The notes beneath the pieces are model-generated. The model saw only the letters and a program-made list of their open reading frames with translations, had not been told where the DNA came from and ran no database searches. DNA of 64,000 bases, from contig CAWZYM010000144.1 of NCBI GenBank assembly GCA_963966185.1, forward strand, positions 1 through 64,000. The letters run 5' to 3'. Origin of the DNA: Rhabditoides inermis. Its lineage: Eukaryota; Nematoda; Chromadorea; Rhabditida; Rhabditidae. Of the stretch, positions 42,318 through 53,900 are shown in pieces (the first letter of the stretch is position 1; each line of letters begins with the position of its first letter). The translations under genes and the position numbers were made by a program.

Positions 42318-43811
42318 CTTACCTCGTCGTCTTATCCTCCGCCGGCTGATTCTCGCGGATCCACCCGACAATATCCGTGTATAGGCGCTGCTCGATCTGG
42401 CTGTCCAGCTTGTCACTGTCGGAGAGGTAGCCGCGCACGTCTAGATCATCACTGTTTTATTTCGCAGATACTAATTCAATTCATTATCATCAGCATTCAT
42501 TCATTTCATTACTATCTCTAGTATATGCGTAACCCGTTGGTATACTTGGTACAATGATTCTCGTTCAATCCATGTTGACAGATTTATGTGATAACCCGAT
42601 AACCAATAGGCAACAATAGCTCGGTCTCTGACCGCCAAGCATCACTACTATATTTATTACACGCGTGTTTTCGAATACCATTCTAACTCTAGACGACCCA
42701 TAGAAGAGGGACAGGGAGAGGCACACTTACCGGTCTGCAGCTTGTAGAACGTCTCGAACTCCTTGTCCTTGAAGGCGTTCGCGCCGATGAAGACACTAAA
42801 CATGTCTCTCATGTCCTCTCTTCTCCTCCTTCTAGCTCCCTTCTCACTTTGCCTCGTCCGTCATTGCCTTGCACGCGGCCTCCTCGACCCGCACCATGCG
42901 GTAGATGACAGAAATGCCATGGTAGACGATCGGGTCGCAGATCACACTCGCCACCACCGCCCTCAAAAGGACATCATCACACAGATTCTCTCGTTCCCCT
43001 TTATCTCCCCCCCTCTCTCTCGCCTCTCTCCCTCTTTACACGCGAGTCCTCTCACCGCTCGCACTCCTCGCGCAGAGCATCCATCTCCAGATAGTCGGCG
43101 AGAGAGATGAGCCTCGCTCTCGTCCGCCACTCCCTTTCATGCGAGCCGCGTCTAAGAGAATACAATCAACGCGCTGACTGCAACAACGCGAGTCTCACCG
43201 CTTGGGGCTGCTTCCGGCCAGTCGAGAGGAGGGCTCTGGTAGATGAGCTTGAGGGCGGTGGCGATCGCCCAGCGAGAGAACGGCTGCAACCCATCCACAA
43301 TCCCCTTCTCTCTCTACCCCCCCCCCCCTCTCTTTCGTCGTACCAAGTTGACGCGTCTCTGCCTTGCCTCGCGCATGCCAGAGTCGGCCGCCAGCATCCG
43401 ACGCAGTACAGGCGAGACCGCAGAGAGGACCAGCACATGAGCCGGGAACTGAAGGGACAAAGTAGACAGAGAGAAGGTGGGGAGAAAGAGGGAGAGAGAG
43501 AGGGAGGCCCACGTGCTGTCTGTCCTCGATGCGCTCCTCGTTGGAGATGAGGACGACGTCGGTGTGCGTGGCAGTTTTTTGCCACTCGGCCAGTATGCCC
43601 GCGTAGACGGACTGACAAGCAACATCACTCTCTCCTCCCTCTTTCACTCTCTCTCTCTCTCTCTCCCCTCCTTCTCTGTCACTCTCTCCCTCCCTCTGTC
43701 ACTCGCTCACCTCTCCAGTCATGGCCGTTCGCCCGTCCGCCGACGCGTTGCAGCCAGCAATGACGGAGAGGGGGTGGATCGTCGATGATTCCTCAAGCCC
43801 CTGATTACACG
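41392..43811 (-). CDS. BTB-BACK domain protein, at least twelve short exons
   Basis: Exons read right to left: 43,731-43,811, 43,513-43,611, 43,344-43,448, 43,199-43,283, about 43,056-43,156, 42,848-42,961, 42,731-42,795, 42,323-42,440, 42,107-42,227, 41,917-42,048, 41,762-41,871, 41,590-41,644 and 41,392-41,414 (TAG). Splice phases agree at nearly all joins; the 43,199/43,156 join does not. The BTB fold is seen as TDVVLISNEE, FPAHVLVLSAVSPVLRRML and LADYLEMDALREEC. A BACK-like helix bundle follows (YTDIVGWIRENQ, then LDIEFLVDTVGKDEVVRGHP). No kelch or MATH domain follows. BTB-BACK proteins usually serve as adaptors for cullin-3 ubiquitin ligases; the substrate is unknown. The first exon may lie further right. 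Introns hold CT microsatellites. Confidence 0.7.
42254..42318. repeat. (CT)n microsatellite in a BTB-BACK intron
   Basis: Pyrimidine tract of about 65 bases in the intron between exons 42,323-42,440 and 42,107-42,227. Similar shorter tracts occur in most introns of this gene, for example 42,061-42,100 and 43,640-43,710. Confidence 0.85.
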
Positions 43812-44424
43812 CTGCAATGTCAAAAGGGATGAGTCATGCTATCTCTACAAACTGCATACACGCACTTTCCTATCTTCCGCAATACCGCAACCTCTCTTAA
43901 TTTAGAAGTCTGCGCGAACAAATTGTGTTTGCAAAGCCATTAAAACGGAATCAATCATCACACAATCGATGTTTACTTCAAAATTAAAGTCTTTAAGATC
44001 ACACAAATGAAGGTAGGTCATGGATGTGCAGGGCGCAACAACCAAAGAAAACGAATGAAATTCAGCGATCAGTCTTCATTACCCATAAGCCATAAGTACA
44101 TTTTTTATTCATACAATTACAAACCAATACATCAACATATGAAACATATTAAACGACGATCAAACAATCTGTTCCATAATATTGATGAGCACGTGCATGA
44201 ACCATGACCGTGAAAACAAACTAGCAGTAGGATATGATGATGATATGCAACGAAAATACACAACTGACAGACAAGGGAACGACTACCAAGCGAAGCGATT
44301 CTGGCTATTCGTGCAATACATGTACGTGAATCGCTACATCGGCTACTTCTTCTTTCCTTCCTCGAGTGGATGCCGACCACTCCCATGAGGTAGCGCGCCT
44401 CGTCCCTCGTCGAGTGTCGAACTA
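43812..44424. other. Intergenic, AT-rich, no feature seen
   Basis: AT-rich sequence between the BTB-BACK exons and the next exon-like segment. I see no exon with matching splice sites and no repeat. The first exon of the BTB-BACK gene could be hidden here. Confidence 0.4.
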
Positions 44425-45360
44425 CTACTGCTCGCCCCGGCGATCCGTCAACACCAGGTCAGAAGAGAGCGGCGCGGCGCCCCGGCGCGAGTTGCGGTTC
44501 TAAACCCATCAATCGATAAATCAACATTAACCGAACAAGACTTTTTATTCTCCTCACAAATCTCTGATAAACTTTATTAGACATTCACACTCTACGCCAA
44601 TTTGGCGAAGAATGTAAATGAAAAACGTATGGTATTGGTATAGTATATATGAAATTGTCAACACTCACCTCTACTCGGTTCAGTACACCTCAACAGCAGG
44701 CAGACAGAGTGATGGGCGAGCCGGCAGTCTAGCGGAGTGTCATCCTCCCCTCCCCCCTTCGCCCGCCGCGGCCTGTCCTTTCCATACACGCGCAACCTAA
44801 ATCGCGCATCTCCATCACAAACAATCCGAGTTTAAAAAAAAACTACACGCTTCTTCTGAATGTTGTTGCATTGATAGTTTCATTTTGAGGTGGCACGCGG
44901 CGCATCACTCGGTGACAGCGGTGGCTGCTGCTCACTCGCATGCGGCGATGCGGCGCCATTGCCCCCGACCCACCCGCGCGAGAAACGGATAGCCTTCACG
45001 AAAAATAGTAGTCATTGTTTCTCAGAAACGATGCGCACTCACCCAGGGCAGCCATATTGCGGTCTGCATGCTGGCCACGACGCCTCGCCACGACTCGAGT
45101 TGTCAGCGGCCCTTGTATGCGTCATACGCCGCCAAACCACATAGCAGCGCAGGGGCTGATCACGCGTCAATCACCGGAAAAGCAACATATGAAGGAAGAA
45201 AAGGAGGAGAAGAGAGGATGTACCTGTTCTTCTGCGAGCAGACAGGCGGACAGACCGAGCATCTGCGACTTCTCCTTCGACGTCCGCCCTCTTGGCTCGG
45301 GCGACCGCGACCCGAACGAGTGTAGGCGGTGTTGCCAGCACGCGGCAGGCAAAAACCCTG
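44425..45360 (-). CDS. Unresolved minus-strand multi-exon gene
   Basis: Exon-like blocks with splice signals on the minus strand: about 45,223-45,359 (after CACTCTTCAG, before GTACATCC), about 45,046-45,159 (before GTGAGTGCG), about 44,672-44,797 (before GTGAGTG) and 44,425-44,499 (after GGTTTAG, ending CAG TAG). Each has one open frame, but I could not fix one phase through all of them. The last block has two possible endings. The sequence is GC-rich and Arg-rich with no domain I recognise. It may be a real gene, an upstream part of the BTB gene or decayed sequence. Confidence 0.3.
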
Positions 45361-45479
45361 AAGAGTGAAAAGTTAAAGAAAGAAAATAATGTGTACCTTT
45401 TTGATGGCTAGGAGGCACAGGTGTTCTTGATATGTTGAGGGCCGCGTTGTCGATCACCCTCGTCGTCCTCTGGGTAGAT

Positions 45480-46415
45480 GAAGTCGTGGAGCAGCATGAC
45501 AGTGCTACTCCTTCTGCTTTATAATAAATTTTGTCACGACATATTCACACGAAAACCATCACCGACGCCACACAATGTGACGGAAATAGCACGATAAGTG
45601 CACGGCAAGAGAACCGTTTGAGCTGTAACAAGGTAAGCATCCAGACAGTATATCAAATTTCGTTTATTTCAACGAAAAGAATACATTGAGCATACGAACT
45701 CAAGGCAAACGTTTTGTCACACAACATGGTAGTTGACTCACCATTCGTGTCCTTCTTGCTCTAGTCACAGGCGTCAATCCCAATGGACGACGGTGAACTG
45801 CTCCAGCAGCTCCACTCGGCGACGACACCATCACCGGCCATCGCCCGCACGCCATAAAAACATGGAGTTAATAAAGACATTACAAAATAAAGAGAACTTG
45901 ATGCTGGGCTCCAGAATGGTGTCCTGATGAGGCATCTGCCACATGCCGGTCGCGGCCGCGGCTTTCGTACACCGCTGCAGAATGGACACGACAACAATTT
46001 ACCTCGTTTAAAAACAGGTGCAATAACTCGTGGATTTTTTTTTTCGAAATCGTAACCCGGTCATCCTTCCGCCAAACGGGACAAAAACGCACATTTTGTA
46101 GCAGTACAAACGTTTATGAAATAACTTATTCTGCTGATCAAACTTGTTATTAAAGTAACATGAAAACGTAAGAACTGCAATATTCAAAAGAAGAAAATCG
46201 ATAACGCTCGATCAGCTCGATACACGCGGCTCATCGCAAATCGCAGGACACAGCAGCGCCGGCCCTATAAGTCGAGCTCAATTGTCTTTTTCGCAATAAT
46301 ATGGAAAACTATGAAATAAGTAAATATTGCGACTAAAGTTTGCAAATTCATATCATCATTAAAAAAAATGCAAATCACATTTTCAAATAGTAAAAGTTTC
46401 TGAAAATCCAAAACA
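45480..46415. other. Intergenic, no gene seen
   Basis: AT-rich sequence with short, unrelated ORFs, no clear splice-bounded exons and no repeats that I can see. Confidence 0.4.
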
Positions 46416-46659
46416 TTCTGTCTTCGCATTGTAAAATAGGCCCATGGACAGCCCATGAACAATTTTGCAGAAGTGCAGCGAGAACTCATCTGCACAATCG
46501 GCCCTGGGCCGATTTTGCAGACGAAATTCAGACAGTCTGTAAAATCAGCCCAGGGCCGATTTTACAGACGAATCGCAGACAAAGAGGGCAGAACCATCTG
46601 CATTATCGGCCCTCGGCCGATTTTGCAGACAGACCTGATAGTTTGTCTTGGCAAAACAT

Positions 46660-46733
46660 TCGCCGAGCGCGAGGTTCGAACTCGCGAGATAAGATCAATG
46701 TTCGCGGTGCTACACCACTACATTACGATGGCA
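46660..46733 (-). ncRNA. tRNA-like head, left unit
   Basis: On the minus strand a complete T arm, GCGAG-TTCGAAC-CTCGC (46,669-46,685), has a perfect five-base stem and a consensus B box. It is preceded at the right distance by a weak A-box-like stretch (GTAATGTAGTGGTGTAGC). Anticodon pairing is poor. Probably a SINE promoter rather than a working tRNA. Confidence 0.45.
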
Positions 46734-46960
46734 CATGTTGCGAGCTGCATTAACTAATAGTCGACAGCGCGCACCTCAAAAAAGTATTGTGACAGCTACT
46801 GCTAATTGTGTGAGAGTGAACAATCAAATATCAAATGCTATGTTTCCAAAAGATTAGTTCCTTGGTTTCGAAACAATTACATTCACAAAGTAAGCATCAT
46901 CAAGTCTCGTCTCTTTGAACGCAGCCCATTGTCTCCCGTCTTTGAGAGAGAGCAGCGCAA

Positions 46961-47033
46961 GCGTGGATGGCCTAGTGGTATCGTTGTGCAATCTGCGCGC
47001 TCGCTTCTTGGGATCGAGTCCCGCGCTCGGCGA
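46961..47033 (+). ncRNA. tRNA-like head, right unit
   Basis: A box TGGCCTAGTGG at 46,968-46,978 and B box GGATCGAGTCC at 47,011-47,021, with a GGG/CCC T-stem. Spacing is right for a tRNA, but acceptor and anticodon stems do not pair well. Read as the RNA polymerase III promoter of the right-hand unit. Confidence 0.5.
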
Positions 47034-47278
47034 ATGTTTTGCCAAGACAAACTATCAGGTCTGTCTGCAAAATCGGCCGAGGGCCGATAATGCAGATGGT
47101 TCTGCCCTCTTTGTCTGCGATTCGTCTGTAAAATCGGCCCTGGGCTGATTTTACAGACTGTCTGAATTTCGTCTGCAAAATCGGCCCAGGGCCGATTCTG
47201 CAGATGAGTTCTCGCTGCACTTCTGCAAAGTTGTCCATGGGCTGTCCATGGGCCTATTTTACAGAACACAAGACAGAA

Positions 47279-47989
47279 CACTTGGAAATTAATAGTTCGT
47301 TTCATTTTTGAACTATTTTACAATTCATTCACAGAATTTCAAGAGCGATTTTGCATCATAAGTTGTTAAATATCTAACATAGACAGTTTTGCGATTTCAG
47401 TCGCATTAGTTGCCAGTTTCAAAGTTCTCTATAACTTTGCGAAAAAATCAATTGAACCCGACTTCTATGGAATCGGTTCGTTGGGTGGGCGGGGCTTGGA
47501 AATGGGCGGGAAGCGCAAAGGGGGCACAGACGCAGACACACACGACACGAATGCAAGGGCATTGGAAGTATCAACTGAATATTACAGGGATCTGAATGCA
47601 TTTTTGTGTTAAACATAAATGTATGCAAATGCAATCAAGCTATTATTTCTAAGAATCGGTTATCACCAATACGAATGTTGAAGTAGAAACTATATCGAAA
47701 CAACATATAGGATATTGCATAAACATTCAGTCATATTTCGTGTAGGAAAATATTGCAAAAGTAAACTGAAAACTAATATATCATACGATCTTGTAAAGAA
47801 ATCGAACTGTCGGAGACAAAATATTAGGAGACAACTGCTCTACCTACTGAGCCATTGATGTTCGACTGTTCGTTGATCGAAAGAGCTATTATCTTTCAAA
47901 AGTACTTCCAAGTAAAAGTAGTTGGTTTGTACCGTTGTCTCAGTTGAGCAAAAGGACTGACATGTTTTCAATGGAGACATGTGCCAACA
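47279..47989. other. AT-rich spacer before the 177-bp satellite
   Basis: No gene seen. It holds one tRNA-like remnant at 47,795-47,856. The last 60 bases lead directly into the first, diverged unit of the satellite. Confidence 0.4.
47795..47856 (-). ncRNA. Degenerate tRNA-like sequence
   Basis: On the minus strand TGGCTCAGTAGGTAGAGC (47,837-47,854) is an excellent D arm and A box, and CAGTTCGATTTC (47,798-47,809) a plausible B box. The anticodon stem does not pair, so this is a tRNA pseudogene or another SINE head. Confidence 0.4.
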
Positions 47990-50900
47990 CTGCGCGCCCC
48001 GCCTGGTCGGCGATACGTTTGCCAAACGGGGCAAGGTTTCAAACATGGTAGAAGGATGCGGTTTTCGCAGATCAATAGCCCAATATGTCTAGATGAGAAG
48101 CTCTATGTGCGTCTACCTTAGCGGGCAACTCTCACGACGTGTCGGACCACTCTCTCACCCCCGTCACTGCGCGCCCCGCCTGGTCAACGATACGTTTGCC
48201 AAACGGGGCAAGGTTCCAGGCATGGTAGAAGGATGCGGTTTTCGCAGATCTATAGCCCGATATGTCTAGATGAGAAGCTCTATGTGCGTCTACCTTAGCG
48301 GGCAACTCTCACGACGTGTCGGACCACTCTCTCACCCCCGTCACTGCGCGCCCCGCCTGGTCAACGATACGTTTGCCAAACGGGGCAAGGTTCCAGGCAT
48401 GGTAGAAGGATGCGGTTTTCGCAGATCTATAGCCCGATATGTCTAGATGAGAAGCTCTATGTGCGTCTACCTTAGCGGGCAACTCTCACGACGTGTCGGA
48501 CCACTCTCTCACCCCCGTCACTGCGCGCCCCGCCTGGTCAACGTTACGTTTGCCAAACGGGGCAAGGTTCCAGGCATGGTAGAAGGATGCGGTTTTCGCA
48601 GATCTATAGCCCGATATGTCTAGATGAGAAGCTCTATGTGCGTCTACCTTAGCGGGCAACTCTCACGACGTGTCGGACCACTCTCTCACCCCCGTCACTG
48701 CGCGCCCCGCCTGGTCAACGATACGTTTGCCAAACGGGGCAAGGTTCCAGGCATGGTAGAAGGATGCGGTTTTCGCAGATCTATAGCCCGATATGTCTAG
48801 ATGAGAAGCTCTATGTGCGTCTACCTTAGCGGGCAACTCTCACGACGTGTCGGACCACTCTCTCACCCCCGTCACTGCGCGCCCCGCCTGGTCAACGTTA
48901 CGTTTGCCAAACGGGGCAAGGTTCCAGGCATGGTAGAAGGATGCGGTTTTCGCAGATCTATAGCCCGATATGTCTAGATGAGAAGCTCTATGTGCGTCTA
49001 CCTTAGCGGGCAACTCTCACGACGTGTCGGACCACTCTCTCACCCCCGTCACTGCGCGCCCCGCCTGGTCAACGATACGTTTGCCAAACGGGGCAAGGTT
49101 CCAGGCATGGTAGAAGGATGCGGTTTTCGCAGATCTATAGCCCGATATGTCTAGATGAGAAGCTCTATGTGCGTCTACCTTAGCGGGCAACTCTCACGAC
49201 GTGTCGGACCACTCTCTCACCCCCGTCACTGCGCGCCCCGCCTGGTCAACGATACGTTTGCCAAACGGGGCAAGGTTCCAGGCATGGTAGAAGGATGCGG
49301 TTTTCGCAGATCTATAGCCCGATATGTCTAGATGAGAAGCTCTATGTGCGTCTACCTTAGCGGGCAACTCTCACGACGTGTCGGACCACTCTCTCACCCC
49401 CGTCACTGCGCGCCCCGCCTGGTCAACGATACGTTTGCCAAACGGGGCAAGGTTCCAGGCATGGTAGAAGGATGCGGTTTTCGCAGATCTATAGCCCGAT
49501 ATGTCTAGATGAGAAGCTCTATGTGCGTCTACCTTAGCGGGCAACTCTCACGACGTGTCGGACCACTCTCTCACCCCCGTCACTGCGCGCCCCGCCTGGT
49601 CAACGTTACGTTTGCCAAACGGGGCAAGGTTCCAGGCATGGTAGAAGGATGCGGTTTTCGCAGATCTATAGCCCGATATGTCTAGATGAGAAGCTCTATG
49701 TGCGTCTACCTTAGCGGGCAACTCTCACGACGTGTCGGACCACTCTCTCACCCCCGTCACTGCGCGCCCCGCCTGGTCAACGATACGTTTGCCAAACGGG
49801 GCAAGGTTCCAGGCATGGTAGAAGGATGCGGTTTTCGCAGATCTATAGCCCGATATGTCTAGATGAGAAGCTCTATGTGCGTCTACCTTAGCGGGCAACT
49901 CTCACGACGTGTCGGACCACTCTCTCACCCCCGTCACTGCGCGCCCCGCCTGGTCAACGATACGTTTGCCAAACGGGGCAAGGTTCCAGGCATGGTAGAA
50001 GGATGCGGTTTTCGCAGATCTATAGCCCGATATGTCTAGATGAGAAGCTCTATGTGCGTCTACCTTAGCGGGCAACTCTCACGACGTGTCGGACCACTCT
50101 CTCACCCCCGTCACTGCGCGCCCCGCCTGGTCAACGTTACGTTTGCCAAACGGGGCAAGGTTCCAGGCATGGTAGAAGGATGCGGTTTTCGCAGATCTAT
50201 AGCCCGATATGTCTAGATGAGAAGCTCTATGTGCGTCTACCTTAGCGGGCAACTCTCACGACGTGTCGGACCACTCTCTCACCCCCGTCACTGCGCGCCC
50301 CGCCTGGTCAACGATACGTTTGCCAAACGGGGCAAGGTTCCAGGCATGGTAGAAGGATGCGGTTTTCGCAGATCTATAGCCCGATATGTCTAGATGAGAA
50401 GCTCTATGTGCGTCTACCTTAGCGGGCAACTCTCACGACGTGTCGGACCACTCTCTCACCCCCGTCACTGCGCGCCCCGCCTGGTCAACGATACGTTTGC
50501 CAAACGGGGCAAGGTTCCAGGCATGGTAGAAGGATGCGGTTTTCGCAGATCTATAGCCCGATATGTCTAGATGAGAAGCTCTATGTGCGTCTACCTTAGC
50601 GGGCAACTCTCACGACGTGTCGGACCACTCTCTCACCCCCGTCACTGCGCGCCCCGCCTGGTCAACGATACGTTTGCCAAACGGGGCAAGGTTCCAGGCA
50701 TGGTAGAAGGATGCGGTTTTCGCAGATCTATAGCCCGATATGTCTAGATGAGAAGCTCTATGTGCGTCTACCTTAGCGGGCAACTCTCACGACGTGTCGG
50801 ACCACTCTCTCACCCCCGTCACTGCGCGCCCCGCCTGGTCAACGATACGTTTGCCAAACGGGGCAAGGTTCCAGGCATGGTAGAAGGATGCGGTTTTCGC

Positions 50901-53900
50901 AGATCTATAGCCCGATATGTCTAGATGAGAAGCTCTATGTGCGTCTACCTTAGCGGGCAACTCTCACGACGTGTCGGACCACTCTCTCACCCCCGTCACT
51001 GCGCGCCCCGCCTGGTCAACGATACGTTTGCCAAACGGGGCAAGGTTCCAGGCATGGTAGAAGGATGCGGTTTTCGCAGATCTATAGCCCGATATGTCTA
51101 GATGAGAAGCTCTATGTGCGTCTACCTTAGCGGGCAACTCTCACGACGTGTCGGACCACTCTCTCACCCCCGTCACTGCGCGCCCCGCCTGGTCAACGAT
51201 ACGTTTGCCAAACGGGGCAAGGTTCCAGGCATGGTAGAAGGATGCGGTTTTCGCAGATCTATAGCCCGATATGTCTAGATGAGAAGCTCTATGTGCGTCT
51301 ACCTTAGCGGGCAACTCTCACGACGTGTCGGACCACTCTCTCACCCCCGTCACTGCGCGCCCCGCCTGGTCAACGATACGTTTGCCAAACGGGGCAAGGT
51401 TCCAGGCATGGTAGAAGGATGCGGTTTTCGCAGATCTATAGCCCGATATGTCTAGATGAGAAGCTCTATGTGCGTCTACCTTAGCGGGCAACTCTCACGA
51501 CGTGTCGGACCACTCTCTCACCCCCGTCACTGCGCGCCCCGCCTGGTCAACGATACGTTTGCCAAACGGGGCAAGGTTCCAGGCATGGTAGAAGGATGCG
51601 GTTTTCGCAGATCTATAGCCCGATATGTCTAGATGAGAAGCTCTATGTGCGTCTACCTTAGCGGGCAACTCTCACGACGTGTCGGACCACTCTCTCACCC
51701 CCGTCACTGCGCGCCCCGCCTGGTCAACGATACGTTTGCCAAACGGGGCAAGGTTCCAGGCATGGTAGAAGGATGCGGTTTTCGCAGATCTATAGCCCGA
51801 TATGTCTAGATGAGAAGCTCTATGTGCGTCTACCTTAGCGGGCAACTCTCACGACGTGTCGGACCACTCTCTCACCCCCGTCACTGCGCGCCCCGCCTGG
51901 TCAACGATACGTTTGCCAAACGGGGCAAGGTTCCAGGCATGGTAGAAGGATGCGGTTTTCGCAGATCTATAGCCCGATATGTCTAGATGAGAAGCTCTAT
52001 GTGCGTCTACCTTAGCGGGCAACTCTCACGACGTGTCGGACCACTCTCTCACCCCCGTCACTGCGCGCCCCGCCTGGTCAACGATACGTTTGCCAAACGG
52101 GGCAAGGTTCCAGGCATGGTAGAAGGATGCGGTTTTCGCAGATCTATAGCCCGATATGTCTAGATGAGAAGCTCTATGTGCGTCTACCTTAGCGGGCAAC
52201 TCTCACGACGTGTCGGACCACTCTCTCACCCCCGTCACTGCGCGCCCCGCCTGGTCAACGATACGTTTGCCAAACGGGGCAAGGTTCCAGGCATGGTAGA
52301 AGGATGCGGTTTTCGCAGATCTATAGCCCGATATGTCTAGATGAGAAGCTCTATGTGCGTCTACCTTAGCGGGCAACTCTCACGACGTGTCGGACCACTC
52401 TCTCACCCCCGTCACTGCGCGCCCCGCCTGGTCAACGATACGTTTGCCAAACGGGGCAAGGTTCCAGGCATGGTAGAAGGATGCGGTTTTCGCAGATCTA
52501 TAGCCCGATATGTCTAGATGAGAAGCTCTATGTGCGTCTACCTTAGCGGGCAACTCTCACGACGTGTCGGACCACTCTCTCACCCCCGTCACTGCGCGCC
52601 CCGCCTGGTCAACGATACGTTTGCCAAACGGGGCAAGGTTCCAGGCATGGTAGAAGGATGCGGTTTTCGCAGATCTATAGCCCGATATGTCTAGATGAGA
52701 AGCTCTATGTGCGTCTACCTTAGCGGGCAACTCTCACGACGTGTCGGACCACTCTCTCACCCCCGTCACTGCGCGCCCCGCCTGGTCAACGATACGTTTG
52801 CCAAACGGGGCAAGGTTCCAGGCATGGTAGAAGGATGCGGTTTTCGCAGATCTATAGCCCGATATGTCTAGATGAGAAGCTCTATGTGCGTCTACCTTAG
52901 CGGGCAACTCTCACGACGTGTCGGACCACTCTCTCACCCCCGTCACTGCGCGCCCCGCCTGGTCAACGATACGTTTGCCAAACGGGGCAAGGTTCCAGGC
53001 ATGGTAGAAGGATGCGGTTTTCGCAGATCTATAGCCCGATATGTCTAGATGAGAAGCTCTATGTGCGTCTACCTTAGCGGGCAACTCTCACGACGTGTCG
53101 GACCACTCTCTCACCCCCGTCACTGCGCGCCCCGCCTGGTCAACGATACGTTTGCCAAACGGGGCAAGGTTCCAGGCATGGTAGAAGGATGCGGTTTTCG
53201 CAGATCTATAGCCCGATATGTCTAGATGAGAAGCTCTATGTGCGTCTACCTTAGCGGGCAACTCTCACGACGTGTCGGACCACTCTCTCACCCCCGTCAC
53301 TGCGCGCCCCGCCTGGTCAACGATACGTTTGCCAAACGGGGCAAGGTTCCAGGCATGGTAGAAGGATGCGGTTTTCGCAGATCTATAGCCCGATATGTCT
53401 AGATGAGAAGCTCTATGTGCGTCTACCTTAGCGGGCAACTCTCACGACGTGTCGGACCACTCTCTCACCCCCGTCACTGCGCGCCCCGCCTGGTCAACGA
53501 TACGTTTGCCAAACGGGGCAAGGTTCCAGGCATGGTAGAAGGATGCGGTTTTCGCAGATCTATAGCCCGATATGTCTAGATGAGAAGCTCTATGTGCGTC
53601 TACCTTAGCGGGCAACTCTCACGACGTGTCGGACCACTCTCTCACCCCCGTCACTGCGCGCCCCGCCTGGTCAACGATACGTTTGCCAAACGGGGCAAGG
53701 TTCCAGGCATGGTAGAAGGATGCGGTTTTCGCAGATCTATAGCCCGATATGTCTAGATGAGAAGCTCTATGTGCGTCTACCTTAGCGGGCAACTCTCACG
53801 ACGTGTCGGACCACTCTCTCACCCCCGTCACTGCGCGCCCCGCCTGGTCAACGATACGTTTGCCAAACGGGGCAAGGTTCCAGGCATGGTAGAAGGATGC

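Larger units (their letters stand above)
46416..47278. mobile_element. Two tRNA-headed SINE-like units head to head (or a foldback element)
   Basis: Left arm 46,416-46,672 and right arm 47,015-47,278 are about 95% reverse complements. Each arm, read outward, starts after a tRNA-like module and carries three palindromic blocks built on CTGCAAAATCGGCC and its complement, then ends GGCCTATTTTACAG. Tips are TTCTGTCTT/AAGACAGAA. The tRNA-like heads differ between the two halves although the bodies agree, and both join the body at the same CTCGGCGAATGTTTTGCC. Two opposed SINEs explain the heads; a foldback element explains the arms. Confidence 0.65.

Noticed and set aside
43107..43647. 147-150 codon ORFs on both strands over the BTB exons
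   Set aside because: They read through introns with CT repeats; the spliced exons give the recognisable BTB fold instead.
47990..48166. Hammerhead ribozyme in the 177-bp unit
   Set aside because: GATGAG occurs but the full CTGATGAG...GAAA core and matching stems are not present.
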